From: an uncultured Lachnospiraceae bacterium
Lineage (GTDB): Bacteria; Bacillota; Clostridia; Lachnospirales; Lachnospiraceae
Direction of reading: 5' to 3'
NCBI GenBank assembly: GCA_910589385.1
Contig: CAJUTU010000005.1
Coordinates: forward strand, 1 to 64,000
DNA: 64,000 bases
Both the position numbers and the translations under genes were made by a program. Within the stretch, counting starts at the first letter, position 1; each line of letters starts with the position of its first letter. Positions 44,265 to 53,250 of the stretch are shown here, one piece after another. The notes under the pieces are model-generated. The model did no database searches and was not told the origin of the DNA. It saw nothing but the letters and a program-made list of their open reading frames with translations.

Positions 44265-46082
44265 ATGCAAGGACTGATCTTGGCGGCAGGCATGGGAAAG
44301 AGGCTGAAAGGGCTGACAAAGGATAATACGAAGTGTATGGTACAGGTGAACGGGGTATCTTTGATCGACCGGATGCTGCATCAATTGGACCGGCTTGGTT
44401 TGTCCAGAATCGTGATCGTGATAGGATATGAGGGAAAAAAGCTGGTTGAGTATATCCAGGCTTTGGATATTTCTACATACATTTGTTATGTAGAGAATCC
44501 GATCTATGATAAGACGAATAATATCTATTCGCTGGCGCTGGCAAAGAACTATCTGATAGAAGAGGACACACTGCTGCTGGAGAGCGACCTGATCTTTGAA
44601 GACAGTGTATTGGAGACGCTTTTGGAGGATAAAAGAGAAACCCTTGCATTGGTGGATAAATACGAGAATTGGATGGACGGGACCGTGATCAGGATAGATG
44701 ATAATGACAATATCCTTGATTTTATCCCGGGGAAAAAATTTGTATTTGAGGATATTCCGGATTATTATAAAACCGTGAATATTTATAAGTTCAGTAAGCA
44801 TTTTTCGGAATTTCATTATGTCCCGTTTTTGGACGCGTATTCAAAAGCGCTGGGGAATAACGAATATTATGAACAGGTGCTCAGGGTCATTACCATGCTG
44901 GATGAACCGGAGATCAAGGCAAAACGGTTAGAGGGGCAGCTTTGGTATGAGATAGACGATATACAGGATCTGGACATTGCTGCATCCATGTTTGCTCCCG
45001 ATGATGATAGAAAAGTAGAATTGATCCGGCAGAGATATGGGGGATATTGGCGTTATCCTAAAATGTTGGATTTTTGCTATCTGGTGAATCCCTTTTTCCC
45101 GCCTCAGAGGCTGATGGACGAAGTGAAGGCAAATTTTGAAGTGCTGTTTACCCAGTATCCGTCTGGAATGAAGGTAAATTCCCTGCTTGCCAGTAAGAAT
45201 TTCGGCGTATGCCAGGAAAATATCATTGTGGGGAATGGAGCCGCAGAGCTGATAAAATCTCTGATGAGCCGGCTGCATGGAAAGACAGGGATGATCCGTC
45301 CGACTTTTGAAGAATACCCGAATCGATATAAGGAAGAAGAGGGCGTGATATTTATACCGGAAAATGACGATTTTTCATATAAGGCTTCGGATCTGACTGC
45401 CTTTTTTGATGGCAGAGAAATTGAGAATCTGATCCTTATCAATCCAGATAATCCATCAGGTAACTATATACCGAAGGCAGACCTTCTGATTCTGGCTGCC
45501 TGGACAAAGGAGAGAGGGATCAATCTTGTGGTTGATGAATCGTTTGTAGACTTTTCGGATGAATGCAGCCGGGCTACACTGATCGAGCAGGAAATCCTGG
45601 ATCAGAATCCGCATTTATATGTGGTAAAGAGTATTTCAAAATCCTATGGTGTCCCAGGGCTTAGGCTTGGAGTGCTGGCTTCTGGAAACAGGGCTGCGAT
45701 ATCCTGGATGAAGAAAGACGTTGCTATTTGGAATATCAATTCCTTTGCTGAGTTCTATACACAGATAGAAGAGAAGTATAAAAAAGATTATATTCTCTCT
45801 TTAAACAGGCTGAGAGAAGAACGGAGAAGCCTGGAACAGATGTTGGGCAGCCTTCCGGGGATCAGGGTGATCCCGTCCCAGGCAAATTATATTATGGTTG
45901 AGATCACGAACGGTATGGCTTCCGGGGAATTGACAAAAAGGCTGCTGATCGGGCATCATATTTTTGTCAAAGATCTGTCTGATAAGGTAAAAAAAGAAGG
46001 AAGGCAGTTCCTTCGTATTGCAGTGAGGGACGCTGCGGACAATCATAAGCTGATAGAAGCTCTGCAAAAGGAGCTGCAGTAA
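44265..46082 (+). CDS. Nucleotidyltransferase fused to CobD/HisC-like PLP enzyme
   Basis: A 605-residue fusion. Residues about 1-235 form a sugar/choline-phosphate nucleotidyltransferase domain: LILAAGMGKRLKGLTKDNTK (excerpt AAGMGKRLKGLT, about 6-17), ENPIYDKTNNIYSL and ESDLIFEDSV, as in LicC-type CTP:phosphocholine cytidylyltransferases. Residues about 260-605 are a fold-type I PLP domain with NPDNPSGNY (about 388-396), VVDESFVDFSD and the PLP lysine in SISKSYGVPGLRLG (about 454-467), a CobD/HisC signature. A LicC-like activator fused to a phosphoamino-acid decarboxylase/aminotransferase could make a CDP-activated phosphoamine for the neighbouring transferase; this is inference. Confidence 0.85.
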   Translation: MQGLILAAGMGKRLKGLTKDNTKCMVQVNGVSLIDRMLHQLDRLGLSRIVIVIGYEGKKLVEYIQALDISTYICYVENPIYDKTNNIYSLALAKNYLIEEDTLLLESDLIFEDSVLETLLEDKRETLALVDKYENWMDGTVIRIDDNDNILDFIPGKKFVFEDIPDYYKTVNIYKFSKHFSEFHYVPFLDAYSKALGNNEYYEQVLRVITMLDEPEIKAKRLEGQLWYEIDDIQDLDIAASMFAPDDDRKVELIRQRYGGYWRYPKMLDFCYLVNPFFPPQRLMDEVKANFEVLFTQYPSGMKVNSLLASKNFGVCQENIIVGNGAAELIKSLMSRLHGKTGMIRPTFEEYPNRYKEEEGVIFIPENDDFSYKASDLTAFFDGREIENLILINPDNPSGNYIPKADLLILAAWTKERGINLVVDESFVDFSDECSRATLIEQEILDQNPHLYVVKSISKSYGVPGLRLGVLASGNRAAISWMKKDVAIWNINSFAEFYTQIEEKYKKDYILSLNRLREERRSLEQMLGSLPGIRVIPSQANYIMVEITNGMASGELTKRLLIGHHIFVKDLSDKVKKEGRQFLRIAVRDAADNHKLIEALQKELQ

Positions 46083-46146
46083 AGGGCGCTGCCCCTCAAG
46101 ATATTGATTTTGGATTTAATGATCTTATTTAGGAGGTTCATGAATT

Positions 46147-47028
46147 ATGAAAGGAATTATTCTGGCAGGCGGTTCAGGGACGAGGCTTTATCCTCTGACA
46201 CAGGTGACCAGTAAGCAGCTTCTGCCAATCTATGACAAGCCGATGGTCTACTATCCGTTAAGTATACTGATGGAGGCGGGGATCCGGGAGATCCTTATTA
46301 TATCTACGCCGGAGGATACTCCGCGTTTTGAAGAGCTTTTGGGGGATGGAGACCAGTTTGGGATCCGGCTGGATTATAAAGTACAGCCTTCTCCGGACGG
46401 CCTGGCCCAGGCGTTTTTGCTGGGAGAAGAGTTTATTGCGGGGGACAGCTGCGCAATGATCCTGGGAGATAATATTTTTCATGGGCATGGGCTGCGCAAG
46501 CGGTTGAAGGCGGCTGCAGCGAAAGAAGAAGGCGCGACGGTATTCGGCTATTATGTGGACGATCCACAGCGTTTTGGCGTGGTGGAGTTTGACAGTGAAG
46601 GAAAAGTGGTGTCTCTGGAGGAGAAGCCTGAGGAACCAAAGTCAAACTATGCCGTGACAGGGCTGTATTTTTATGATAAGCATGTGGTGGAGTATGCAAA
46701 GCAGATCAGGCCCAGCGCCAGGGGAGAGCTGGAGATTACGGATCTGAACCGGATCTATCTGGAAAAGGGGAATCTGGATGTGACTCTTCTGGGGCAGGGA
46801 TTCACCTGGCTGGACACAGGGACGCACGAATCCCTGGTTGATGCGACCAACTTTATCAAGACTGTGGAGACGCATCAGAACCGGAAGATTGCCTGCCTGG
46901 AGGAAATCGCATTTAACAATGGATGGATTGACGAGGCAAAATTAGGCGATGCATGTAAGCTGTACCAGAAAAATCAGTATGGCAGATATTTGAAAGATGT
47001 TTTAGACGGAAAATATATTGACCAATGA
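46147..47028 (+). CDS. rfbA: Glucose-1-phosphate thymidylyltransferase
   Basis: A 293-residue RmlA enzyme making dTDP-glucose. The nucleotide-binding GGSGTRLYPLT (about 8-18), KQLLPIYDKPMVYYPLS (about 25-41), LGDNIFHG (about 108-115) and LEEKPEEPKSNYAVTGLYFYD (excerpt EEKPEEPKSNYA, about 159-170) are all present. TAGGAGG lies upstream. It feeds RmlB at the head of the operon, supplying both rhamnose and the 3-acetamido sugar branch. Confidence 0.97.
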   Translation: MKGIILAGGSGTRLYPLTQVTSKQLLPIYDKPMVYYPLSILMEAGIREILIISTPEDTPRFEELLGDGDQFGIRLDYKVQPSPDGLAQAFLLGEEFIAGDSCAMILGDNIFHGHGLRKRLKAAAAKEEGATVFGYYVDDPQRFGVVEFDSEGKVVSLEEKPEEPKSNYAVTGLYFYDKHVVEYAKQIRPSARGELEITDLNRIYLEKGNLDVTLLGQGFTWLDTGTHESLVDATNFIKTVETHQNRKIACLEEIAFNNGWIDEAKLGDACKLYQKNQYGRYLKDVLDGKYIDQ

Positions 47029-47048
47029 CAAATGAAAGGAATTGCGTT

Positions 47049-47597
47049 ATGGGAAAAATTACGGTTGAAACTTGTAATATTGAGGGCTTAAAGGTGATCA
47101 CGCCGACAGTATTTGGAGATGAGCGTGGTTATTTTACAGAGACTTATAATTATAAGGATTATGAAGCTGCAGGTATTGATATGGAATTTGTGCAGGACAA
47201 CCAGTCTGGCTCCAAAAAGGGCGTGCTGCGCGGGCTGCATTTCCAGATTCATTATCCGCAGGACAAGCTGGTCCGAGTGATCAATGGGGAAGTGTTCGAT
47301 GTTGCGGTGGACCTTCGAAAAGGGTCTCCTACTTACGGACAATGGTTTGGCGTTATTTTGTCCGCAGAAAATAAAAAGCAGTTTTTTATTCCCAAGGGCT
47401 TTGCGCATGGATTCCTTGTGCTGTCTGATTTTGCGGAGTTTGCTTACAAATGCACGGATTTCTACCATCCGAATGATGAGGGCGGGCTGAAATGGGACGA
47501 CCCGGATATCGGCGTAGAATGGCCGGTTCCGGAAGGCATGGAACTGACTATCTCGGAAAAGGACCAGCATTGGGGCGGTATCAAAGATCTGAAGTAA
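47049..47597 (+). CDS. rfbC: dTDP-4-dehydrorhamnose 3,5-epimerase
   Basis: A 182-residue RmlC cupin. Catalytic and family motifs: FGDERGYFTETYN (about 21-33), the His in LRGLHFQIHYPQ (about 61-72), KLVRVINGEVFDVAVDLR (about 74-91) and FIPKGFAHGFLVLSD (about 116-130). I start at 47049, where AAAGGAA lies about eight bases upstream; the frame from 47025 overlaps rfbA by four bases and is possible. It commits the shared intermediate to L-rhamnose. Confidence 0.95.
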   Translation: MGKITVETCNIEGLKVITPTVFGDERGYFTETYNYKDYEAAGIDMEFVQDNQSGSKKGVLRGLHFQIHYPQDKLVRVINGEVFDVAVDLRKGSPTYGQWFGVILSAENKKQFFIPKGFAHGFLVLSDFAEFAYKCTDFYHPNDEGGLKWDDPDIGVEWPVPEGMELTISEKDQHWGGIKDLK

Positions 47598-47616
47598 ATC
47601 ATTTCGGAGGAAGATT

Positions 47617-48393
47617 GTGTCAACATATATAAAAAATTTTTTGAAATTTCAGCCCCTGTTGTCTGAGCTGGTGGCAAGGGATGTAAAAATCAAATACAGG
47701 CGTTCCGTGCTGGGCGTGCTATGGACATTGCTGAATCCGCTCTGTATGATGGTGATCCTGTCGGTGGTATTCTCGAATATCTTTAAATTTGATGTGGAGA
47801 ATTTCCCGTTGTATGTGCTGAGCGGCCAGGTAATTTTTAATTTCTTCAATGACGCGACTACAAGTTCCATGACATCCATTATCAGTAATGCGGCCTTACT
47901 AAAGAAGATATATGTACCTAAATATCTTTTCGTTCTGGCAAGGGTTTTTTCCAGTTTCATCAACCTGATGGCTTCTTTTACCGCGCTGCTGCTTGTGATG
48001 GTGGCGGTTAGGGCAGAATTGCATTGGATGGTATTTTTGTCATTCATCCCGCTTTTGATGGTGGTCGTGTTTTCGCTGGGCGTAGGGATGCTGCTGGCAG
48101 CGCTGACCGTGCGGTTTCGGGATATCATGCATTTATACTCCGTATTTACCACAGGGCTTATGTATCTGACACCTGTTATTTATCCCATGTCTATGCTGCC
48201 GGATGGGATTAAGACTGTGGTGATGATGAATCCTCTTACCAATTATGTGATCATGTTTCGTGACTTGGCGTTTCATAATACGCTGCCGTCTGCCGGGGGG
48301 CTGTTCCTCGGGATCGTAGAATGCCTGGCCGCAATGGCTTTAGGGCTCTATGTATTTTACAAAAATCAGGATGAGTTTATACTTAATATATAG
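47617..48393 (+). CDS. Polysaccharide ABC exporter permease (Wzm/TagG type)
   Basis: A 258-residue ABC-2 type permease with six helices. VARDVKIKYRRSVLGVLWTLLNPL (excerpt KIKYRRSVLGVLWTLLNP, about 24-41) is the cytoplasmic helix signature of O-antigen and teichoic-acid exporters. Start is GTG 47617, with GGAGGA nine bases upstream. With the next gene it forms the exporter carrying the lipid-linked glycan across the membrane. Confidence 0.92.
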   Translation: MSTYIKNFLKFQPLLSELVARDVKIKYRRSVLGVLWTLLNPLCMMVILSVVFSNIFKFDVENFPLYVLSGQVIFNFFNDATTSSMTSIISNAALLKKIYVPKYLFVLARVFSSFINLMASFTALLLVMVAVRAELHWMVFLSFIPLLMVVVFSLGVGMLLAALTVRFRDIMHLYSVFTTGLMYLTPVIYPMSMLPDGIKTVVMMNPLTNYVIMFRDLAFHNTLPSAGGLFLGIVECLAAMALGLYVFYKNQDEFILNI

Positions 48394-48403
48394 GAGCAAT
48401 GGT

Positions 48404-49138
48404 ATGGAAAATGATGCAATCGTGACGGTTGACCACGTATCCATGAAGTTTAACCTGTCTTCGGAAAAATTTGACAGTTTTAAGGAATATGTCATAAAAA
48501 GTATAAAAAGACAGGTTTCCTATGATGAATTCTGGGCATTGCAGGATATTTCATTTGAGGTGGAGCGCGGCCAGTCTTTAGGACTCGTGGGGCTGAACGG
48601 AAGCGGAAAAAGCACGATGCTGAAGATCATAGCGGGTGTATTGAAGCCCACGAAGGGCCGTGTGGCGGTGCGGGGCAATATGGCGCCATTGATCGAGCTG
48701 GGTGCCGGATTTGATATGGATCTGACCGCACGGGAAAATGTATTTCTAAACGGCGCACTTCTGGGGTATAACCGGACTCAGATGGAGGGACAATATGAAG
48801 ACATTGTAAAGTTTTCCGAATTGGAGGCGTTTATGAATGTCCCGGTAAAGAATTTTTCTTCCGGCATGGTTTCCAGACTGGCTTTTGCAATTGCTACGAT
48901 TGGGGTGCCGGATATTTTAATCTGTGACGAGGTCCTGTCAGTGGGAGATTTCCGTTTTCAGGAGAAGTGTGAGGAGCGGATTGGGAACATGAAGGAGAAA
49001 GGGACAACTATCCTGTTCGTATCCCACAGCCTGACGCAGGTAGAGAAAATCTGTGACAAGATCGTGTGGCTGGAAAAAGGACATTTGAAGAGATTTGGAG
49101 ATGCGAAAGAAATCTGCAGGATTTATGCGGAATCATAG
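48404..49138 (+). CDS. Polysaccharide ABC exporter ATPase (Wzt/TagH type)
   Basis: A 244-residue ATPase. Walker A GLNGSGKST (about 64-72), a Q-loop in a MAPLIELGAGFDMDLTARENV region, signature FSSGMVSRLAFAIAT (about 149-163), Walker B ILICDEVLSVGD (about 170-181) and H-loop FVSHS. It ends shortly after the nucleotide-binding domain and lacks the C-terminal glycan-binding domain of Wzt proteins that recognise capped O-antigen, so substrate choice may rest on the permease. AGGAGC precedes ATG 48404. Confidence 0.92.
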   Translation: MENDAIVTVDHVSMKFNLSSEKFDSFKEYVIKSIKRQVSYDEFWALQDISFEVERGQSLGLVGLNGSGKSTMLKIIAGVLKPTKGRVAVRGNMAPLIELGAGFDMDLTARENVFLNGALLGYNRTQMEGQYEDIVKFSELEAFMNVPVKNFSSGMVSRLAFAIATIGVPDILICDEVLSVGDFRFQEKCEERIGNMKEKGTTILFVSHSLTQVEKICDKIVWLEKGHLKRFGDAKEICRIYAES

Positions 49139-49214
49139 GAGTTTTTGATGAAATCCTATGTATCATGGCTGTTCGCTTATTTGTATAGGGAGTGCTATAG
49201 AGGATTTGCAGAAT

Positions 49215-49820
49215 ATGAAAAAAAAATTGAGTGTTATCCTGGCGGCTGTCTGTCTGCTTGTATTTGCATATTTGTATGCACATATTGATAAAAACACATA
49301 TTTGTATGACAGGAATACGGACTCTGCTGATTTTACCGGAACCGGGATTTTAAAAGAAGGGGAAGAAATCACGCAGACATTTACCTGCACGGAAGATTCA
49401 TTAGACGGGATCAACTTGAAAGCAACTCTGGTTGGCGACGCGGGGCAGGTAAATGTGGAGTATTCCCTGATCGATGCCGAAAGCGGCAGTGTAGTAAGGG
49501 AGGCATTGGTGTCGGGAAGTGAAATTGAAAATAATAAATTTAACAGATTGAGTTTCCAGACTTTGACCAAAACCGCAGGGAAGGACTATATTTTGAAACT
49601 GACGGAAACCGGCTCGGATGATATTACTGGAGTCAGTTTTTATCTGGATGCAGGAGACGAGTATAAGGAGAGGCTGTTTATCAAAGGCAATGAGACGAAA
49701 GGGATGCTGATCGTACGGCTGATCACACATAGATTTGATCTGGAGACGTTTGTTGTTTTATCAGGAATTGTGGCCTTTATCGCAGGTTTTATGAAAATGC
49801 TCTATAAATTGTTTAAATAG
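49215..49820 (+). CDS. Unidentified bitopic membrane protein of the polysaccharide operon
   Basis: I do not recognise this family. From ATG 49215 the product has 201 residues: an N-terminal helix (about 4-24, KKKLSVILAAVCLLVFAYLY), an extracellular part (about 25-170) that is predicted beta-rich, with alternating hydrophobic strands and acidic loops (SLDGINLKATLVG, YSLIDAESGSVV, YILKLTETG), and a second helix near 176-197 before a short Lys tail. The layout suggests a jelly-roll-like external domain between two membrane anchors. Position between the exporter and a large glycosyltransferase suggests a part in export or decoration. AGAGGA lies about ten bases upstream of the chosen start. Confidence 0.65.
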   Translation: MKKKLSVILAAVCLLVFAYLYAHIDKNTYLYDRNTDSADFTGTGILKEGEEITQTFTCTEDSLDGINLKATLVGDAGQVNVEYSLIDAESGSVVREALVSGSEIENNKFNRLSFQTLTKTAGKDYILKLTETGSDDITGVSFYLDAGDEYKERLFIKGNETKGMLIVRLITHRFDLETFVVLSGIVAFIAGFMKMLYKLFK

Positions 49821-49887
49821 CCGCGTACCTGATGACAGATACTGGTACAGGAGTAATACCGGACGGGAATAAGGAGAAGAAGATACG

Positions 49888-52341
49888 ATGGAGAATAAAT
49901 TTTTTGTGACAACTTGCAGGTTTCATACAAAAGTGAAGAATAAACTGCTGATCGTTGGCTGGTTTTATCAAAACGGGGTGCGAAATAATCAGCTTTTGGT
50001 ATGTCTGGACAGAAAGAAGCTGCCTTTTACCATGGAAAAAGTAGATATGGGAAGAAGCACTTTGAAAACAAAGGATGGGATCTTGATCACAAAGCAATAT
50101 TTTTTGTGGATCGATCTTCCAAAAAGCTGGAGAGAGTGTAAGAAGCTCGAAGTTAAGAACTTTTATCATGGAGTCGGCAATACAGCGTTCTCTGTTCCTG
50201 TATCAAACCTGAAAAATATCGAAGGGATCATGCAGAGATTTATCGACAGCAGTGTAGTGGAAGAGGATGGATTTGAAATTTCGGGCTGGTATATCCAACA
50301 GGGCGGAATAGAGTTAAGTGTTGCCGATGGTTCAGGCCAGGAGTATCCTGTTGAGATGAAGCAAAAGGACCGGCCGGATGTTAGAAAAATGTATCCTGAG
50401 AATACAGAGGAAGAGGTTGTAGGATTTGTAGCTTCGTATAAAGGGAGCGTGCCGAAAAAGGTCCGGGTCCAGTTTGAGGATGCAGACAGGTATGAAGAGA
50501 CAACGGTTACATTATTGTCTTCGCCTGTACAAAAGGGGGCTGCAGCGATCGGTACGGCTTACCGGAAGGCGCTGGTCTATTATCAGCAGTTTGGAATTAC
50601 GGCGACAGTTTTCCGTGCACTGGATAAACTGTCAGGACGTGAAGCGATCAGTTATAAAGCCTGGCTGAAAAGGCACAGCCCTTCAGCAGGAGTTTTAAAG
50701 CTGCAGAGGGAAAAGAAATTTGCGTTTTCTCCTAAGATTTCGATTGTGGTGCCTTTATATAAAACGCCGGAAACATATCTGGTGGAAATGATTGAGTCTG
50801 TGAGGAATCAGTCTTATAGAAACTGGGAGCTGTGTCTGTCTGACGGAAGCGGAGAGGGTTCTCCGATCGCGCATATTTTAAAGAAGTATGAGCAGGAGGA
50901 TGAAAGGATCAAAGTTGTATATAATAAAGAACAGCTCAGGATATCTGAAAATACGAATGAAGCGCTGAAGGTCTGCACAGGGGATTATATTGCCTTTGCC
51001 GATCATGACGACCTGTTAGCGCCGAACGCCTTGTATGAATGTGTGTATCTGCTCAATAAAGATCCGGAGACAGAGATCCTATATACGGATGAAGATAAGA
51101 TCGATATGAATGGGAAAGAGCATTTTATGCCTCATTTTAAATCGGATTTCAATATCGATATGTTGTGCAGCACAAATTATATCTGCCATCTGTTTGTTGT
51201 GAAGAGGGATGTTTATGAAAAGGCAGGCATGCTGAATCCAGAATTTGACGGAGCCCAGGATTATGATTTTGTGCTCCGCTGTGTGGAAAAGAGTGACAAG
51301 ATCAGGCATATCCCGAGAATTTTATATCATTGGCGCGCGCATAAAAATTCTACGGCAGAGAACCCGGAAAGCAAGAACTATGCGTTTGTGGCGGGGAGAA
51401 GAGCGATCCAGGCACACTATGACAGGATGGGGATCCCGGCAGAGGTGGAGGAGACGGAATATAAAGGGATTTATCGTTCCAAATACAGGATCACAGATAA
51501 CCCGTTGATCTCTGTTATTATTCCGAACAAAGACCATATTGCAGATCTGGAGAAATGTATCTGCTCTTTGGAAGAAAAGAACAGGTATCAGAATCTGGAA
51601 ATTATCGTGGTGGAAAATAACAGTGAAGAGGAAGAGACGTTTGCGTATTATAAGGAACTGGAACAAAGATATCCGAATGTGAAAGTCCTGTTCTGGGAAG
51701 AAAAGGTATTTAACTATCCTGCGATCAATAATTTTGGGGCGGAACATGCGTCCGGCGAGTATCTGCTGTTTTTGAATAATGATACGGAAGTTGTGAATGA
51801 GGATTGTATTGAAGAATTACTGGGTTATTGCCAGCGCAGCGATGTGGGCGCGGTAGGAGCCAGGCTGTATTATGACGACGGGACGATTCAGCACGCAGGT
51901 GTGATCGTGGGCCTAGGAGGAATTGCAGGGCACCCATTTTCCAAGGCTGTCCATGAAGACCCAGGCTATTTTGGGCGGATCATCATGGCACAGGATTACA
52001 GCGCAGTCACTGCGGCGTGTATGCTTGTGAAGAAATCGGTGTTCCAGCAGGTAGAAGGGTTTGACCAAGGGTATGCAGTGGCATTTAACGATGTGGATCT
52101 GTGCCTGAGGATCCGCAAGGCGGGTTACCTGATCGTATACAATCCTTATGCAGAGATGAATCATTATGAGTCAAAATCAAGGGGATATGAAGATACGGAA
52201 GAGAAAGTGAAACGCTTTAATTCTGAAATCAGCTTGTTTGAGAAACGGTGGAAAAAATTCCTGGAGCATGGAGATCCTTATTATAATCCAAACCTGACGC
52301 TGGACGACGGGAATTTTGGGCTGAACCTGCATGCAAATTGA
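49888..52341 (+). CDS. Large glycosyltransferase with two GT2 domains and an N-terminal module
   Basis: An 817-residue protein. Residues about 1-270 form a module I do not recognise, containing two beta-rich subdomains (FFVTTCRFHTKVKNKLLIVGW; FEISGWYIQQGGIELSV). The first GT-A domain begins near 282 (KISIVVPLYKTPETYLVEMI) with ADHDDLLAPNALYE (DxD-like, about 371-384) and DGAQDYDFVLR. The second begins near 539 (LISVIIPNKDHIADLEKCI) with LFLNNDTEV (about 628-636), GARLYYDDGTIQHAGVIVG and FNDVDLCLRIRKAGY. This is the arrangement of bifunctional polymer glycosyltransferases, often rhamnosyl. AAGGAGAAGA precedes the start. Confidence 0.88.
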   Translation: MENKFFVTTCRFHTKVKNKLLIVGWFYQNGVRNNQLLVCLDRKKLPFTMEKVDMGRSTLKTKDGILITKQYFLWIDLPKSWRECKKLEVKNFYHGVGNTAFSVPVSNLKNIEGIMQRFIDSSVVEEDGFEISGWYIQQGGIELSVADGSGQEYPVEMKQKDRPDVRKMYPENTEEEVVGFVASYKGSVPKKVRVQFEDADRYEETTVTLLSSPVQKGAAAIGTAYRKALVYYQQFGITATVFRALDKLSGREAISYKAWLKRHSPSAGVLKLQREKKFAFSPKISIVVPLYKTPETYLVEMIESVRNQSYRNWELCLSDGSGEGSPIAHILKKYEQEDERIKVVYNKEQLRISENTNEALKVCTGDYIAFADHDDLLAPNALYECVYLLNKDPETEILYTDEDKIDMNGKEHFMPHFKSDFNIDMLCSTNYICHLFVVKRDVYEKAGMLNPEFDGAQDYDFVLRCVEKSDKIRHIPRILYHWRAHKNSTAENPESKNYAFVAGRRAIQAHYDRMGIPAEVEETEYKGIYRSKYRITDNPLISVIIPNKDHIADLEKCICSLEEKNRYQNLEIIVVENNSEEEETFAYYKELEQRYPNVKVLFWEEKVFNYPAINNFGAEHASGEYLLFLNNDTEVVNEDCIEELLGYCQRSDVGAVGARLYYDDGTIQHAGVIVGLGGIAGHPFSKAVHEDPGYFGRIIMAQDYSAVTAACMLVKKSVFQQVEGFDQGYAVAFNDVDLCLRIRKAGYLIVYNPYAEMNHYESKSRGYEDTEEKVKRFNSEISLFEKRWKKFLEHGDPYYNPNLTLDDGNFGLNLHAN

Positions 52342-52409
52342 CATAGAGAATCAATGTCTGTCAGGCAGGAAAGGAAACAATAAACTGTTTTGGGAGAGGA
52401 GGAGACGAA

Positions 52410-53249
52410 ATGCGGATATTAGTAACTGGAGTAAAGGGGCAGCTTGGGTTTGATGTGGTGAATGAATTGGAGAAGAGGGGCCACACTGCCATTGGGGTAG
52501 ATGTGGAGGAGATGGACATCACGGATGCTGCGGCTGTGGAAAAAGGGATGAAAGCACAGGAGCTGGACGCGGTCATCCACTGCGCTGCATATACGGCGGT
52601 TGACGCTGCTGAGGACAACCGGGAAATCTGTATGCGTGTGAATGCGGACGGAACCCGGAATATTGCCAGGGTCTGCAAAGAGCTTGGGCTGAAAATGGTG
52701 TATATCAGTACGGATTATGTATTTGACGGGAAAGGGGAAAGGCCCTGGGAGCCGGATGATGCAAGGAGTCCGCTGAATGTATATGGGGAAAGCAAGTATG
52801 AAGGGGAATTGGCGGTAGAAGAATATCTGGACAAGTATTTTATCGTGCGGATTGCCTGGGTGTTTGGAGTAAACGGTAAGAATTTTATCAAGACCATGCT
52901 GAAGCTGGCAGAAAACCATAAGGAACTCAATGTGGTGAATGACCAGACTGGTTCTCCGACTTACACGTATGACCTGGCGGTTCTGCTAGTGGATATGGTA
53001 GAGACGGAAAAGTACGGCAGATACCATGCGACCAATGAAGGATTGTGTACCTGGTACGAATTCGCCCAGGAAATCTTCCGGCAGGCAGGTGTGGACGTGA
53101 AGGTGAATCCGGTAGCCAGTGAGGAATTTCCGGCGAAAGCAGAGCGGCCCCACAACAGCCGGATGGATAAGAGCAAGCTTACGGAAAACGGATTTGCACT
53201 GCTTCCAACCTGGCAGGACGCTTTGAAACGATATCTGGAGGTGATTTAA
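52410..53249 (+). CDS. rfbD: dTDP-4-dehydrorhamnose reductase
   Basis: A 279-residue RmlD short-chain reductase completing dTDP-L-rhamnose. Motifs: ILVTGVKGQLGFDV (about 3-16), AVIHCAAYTAVDAAED (about 54-69), YISTDYVFDGKG (about 95-106) and the catalytic Tyr-Lys in YGESKYEGE (about 121-129). GAGAGGAGGAG precedes ATG 52410. With rfbB, rfbA and rfbC in the same operon, the rhamnose pathway is complete. Confidence 0.96.
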   Translation: MRILVTGVKGQLGFDVVNELEKRGHTAIGVDVEEMDITDAAAVEKGMKAQELDAVIHCAAYTAVDAAEDNREICMRVNADGTRNIARVCKELGLKMVYISTDYVFDGKGERPWEPDDARSPLNVYGESKYEGELAVEEYLDKYFIVRIAWVFGVNGKNFIKTMLKLAENHKELNVVNDQTGSPTYTYDLAVLLVDMVETEKYGRYHATNEGLCTWYEFAQEIFRQAGVDVKVNPVASEEFPAKAERPHNSRMDKSKLTENGFALLPTWQDALKRYLEVI

Positions 53250-53250
53250 T

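Noticed and set aside
44148..44816. 222-codon minus-strand frame across the nucleotidyltransferase fusion
   Set aside because: Antisense to recognised motifs of the fusion protein; no ribosome site or homology signal.
47088..47570. 160-codon minus-strand frame across rfbC
   Set aside because: Complete overlap with rfbC, whose motifs are intact.
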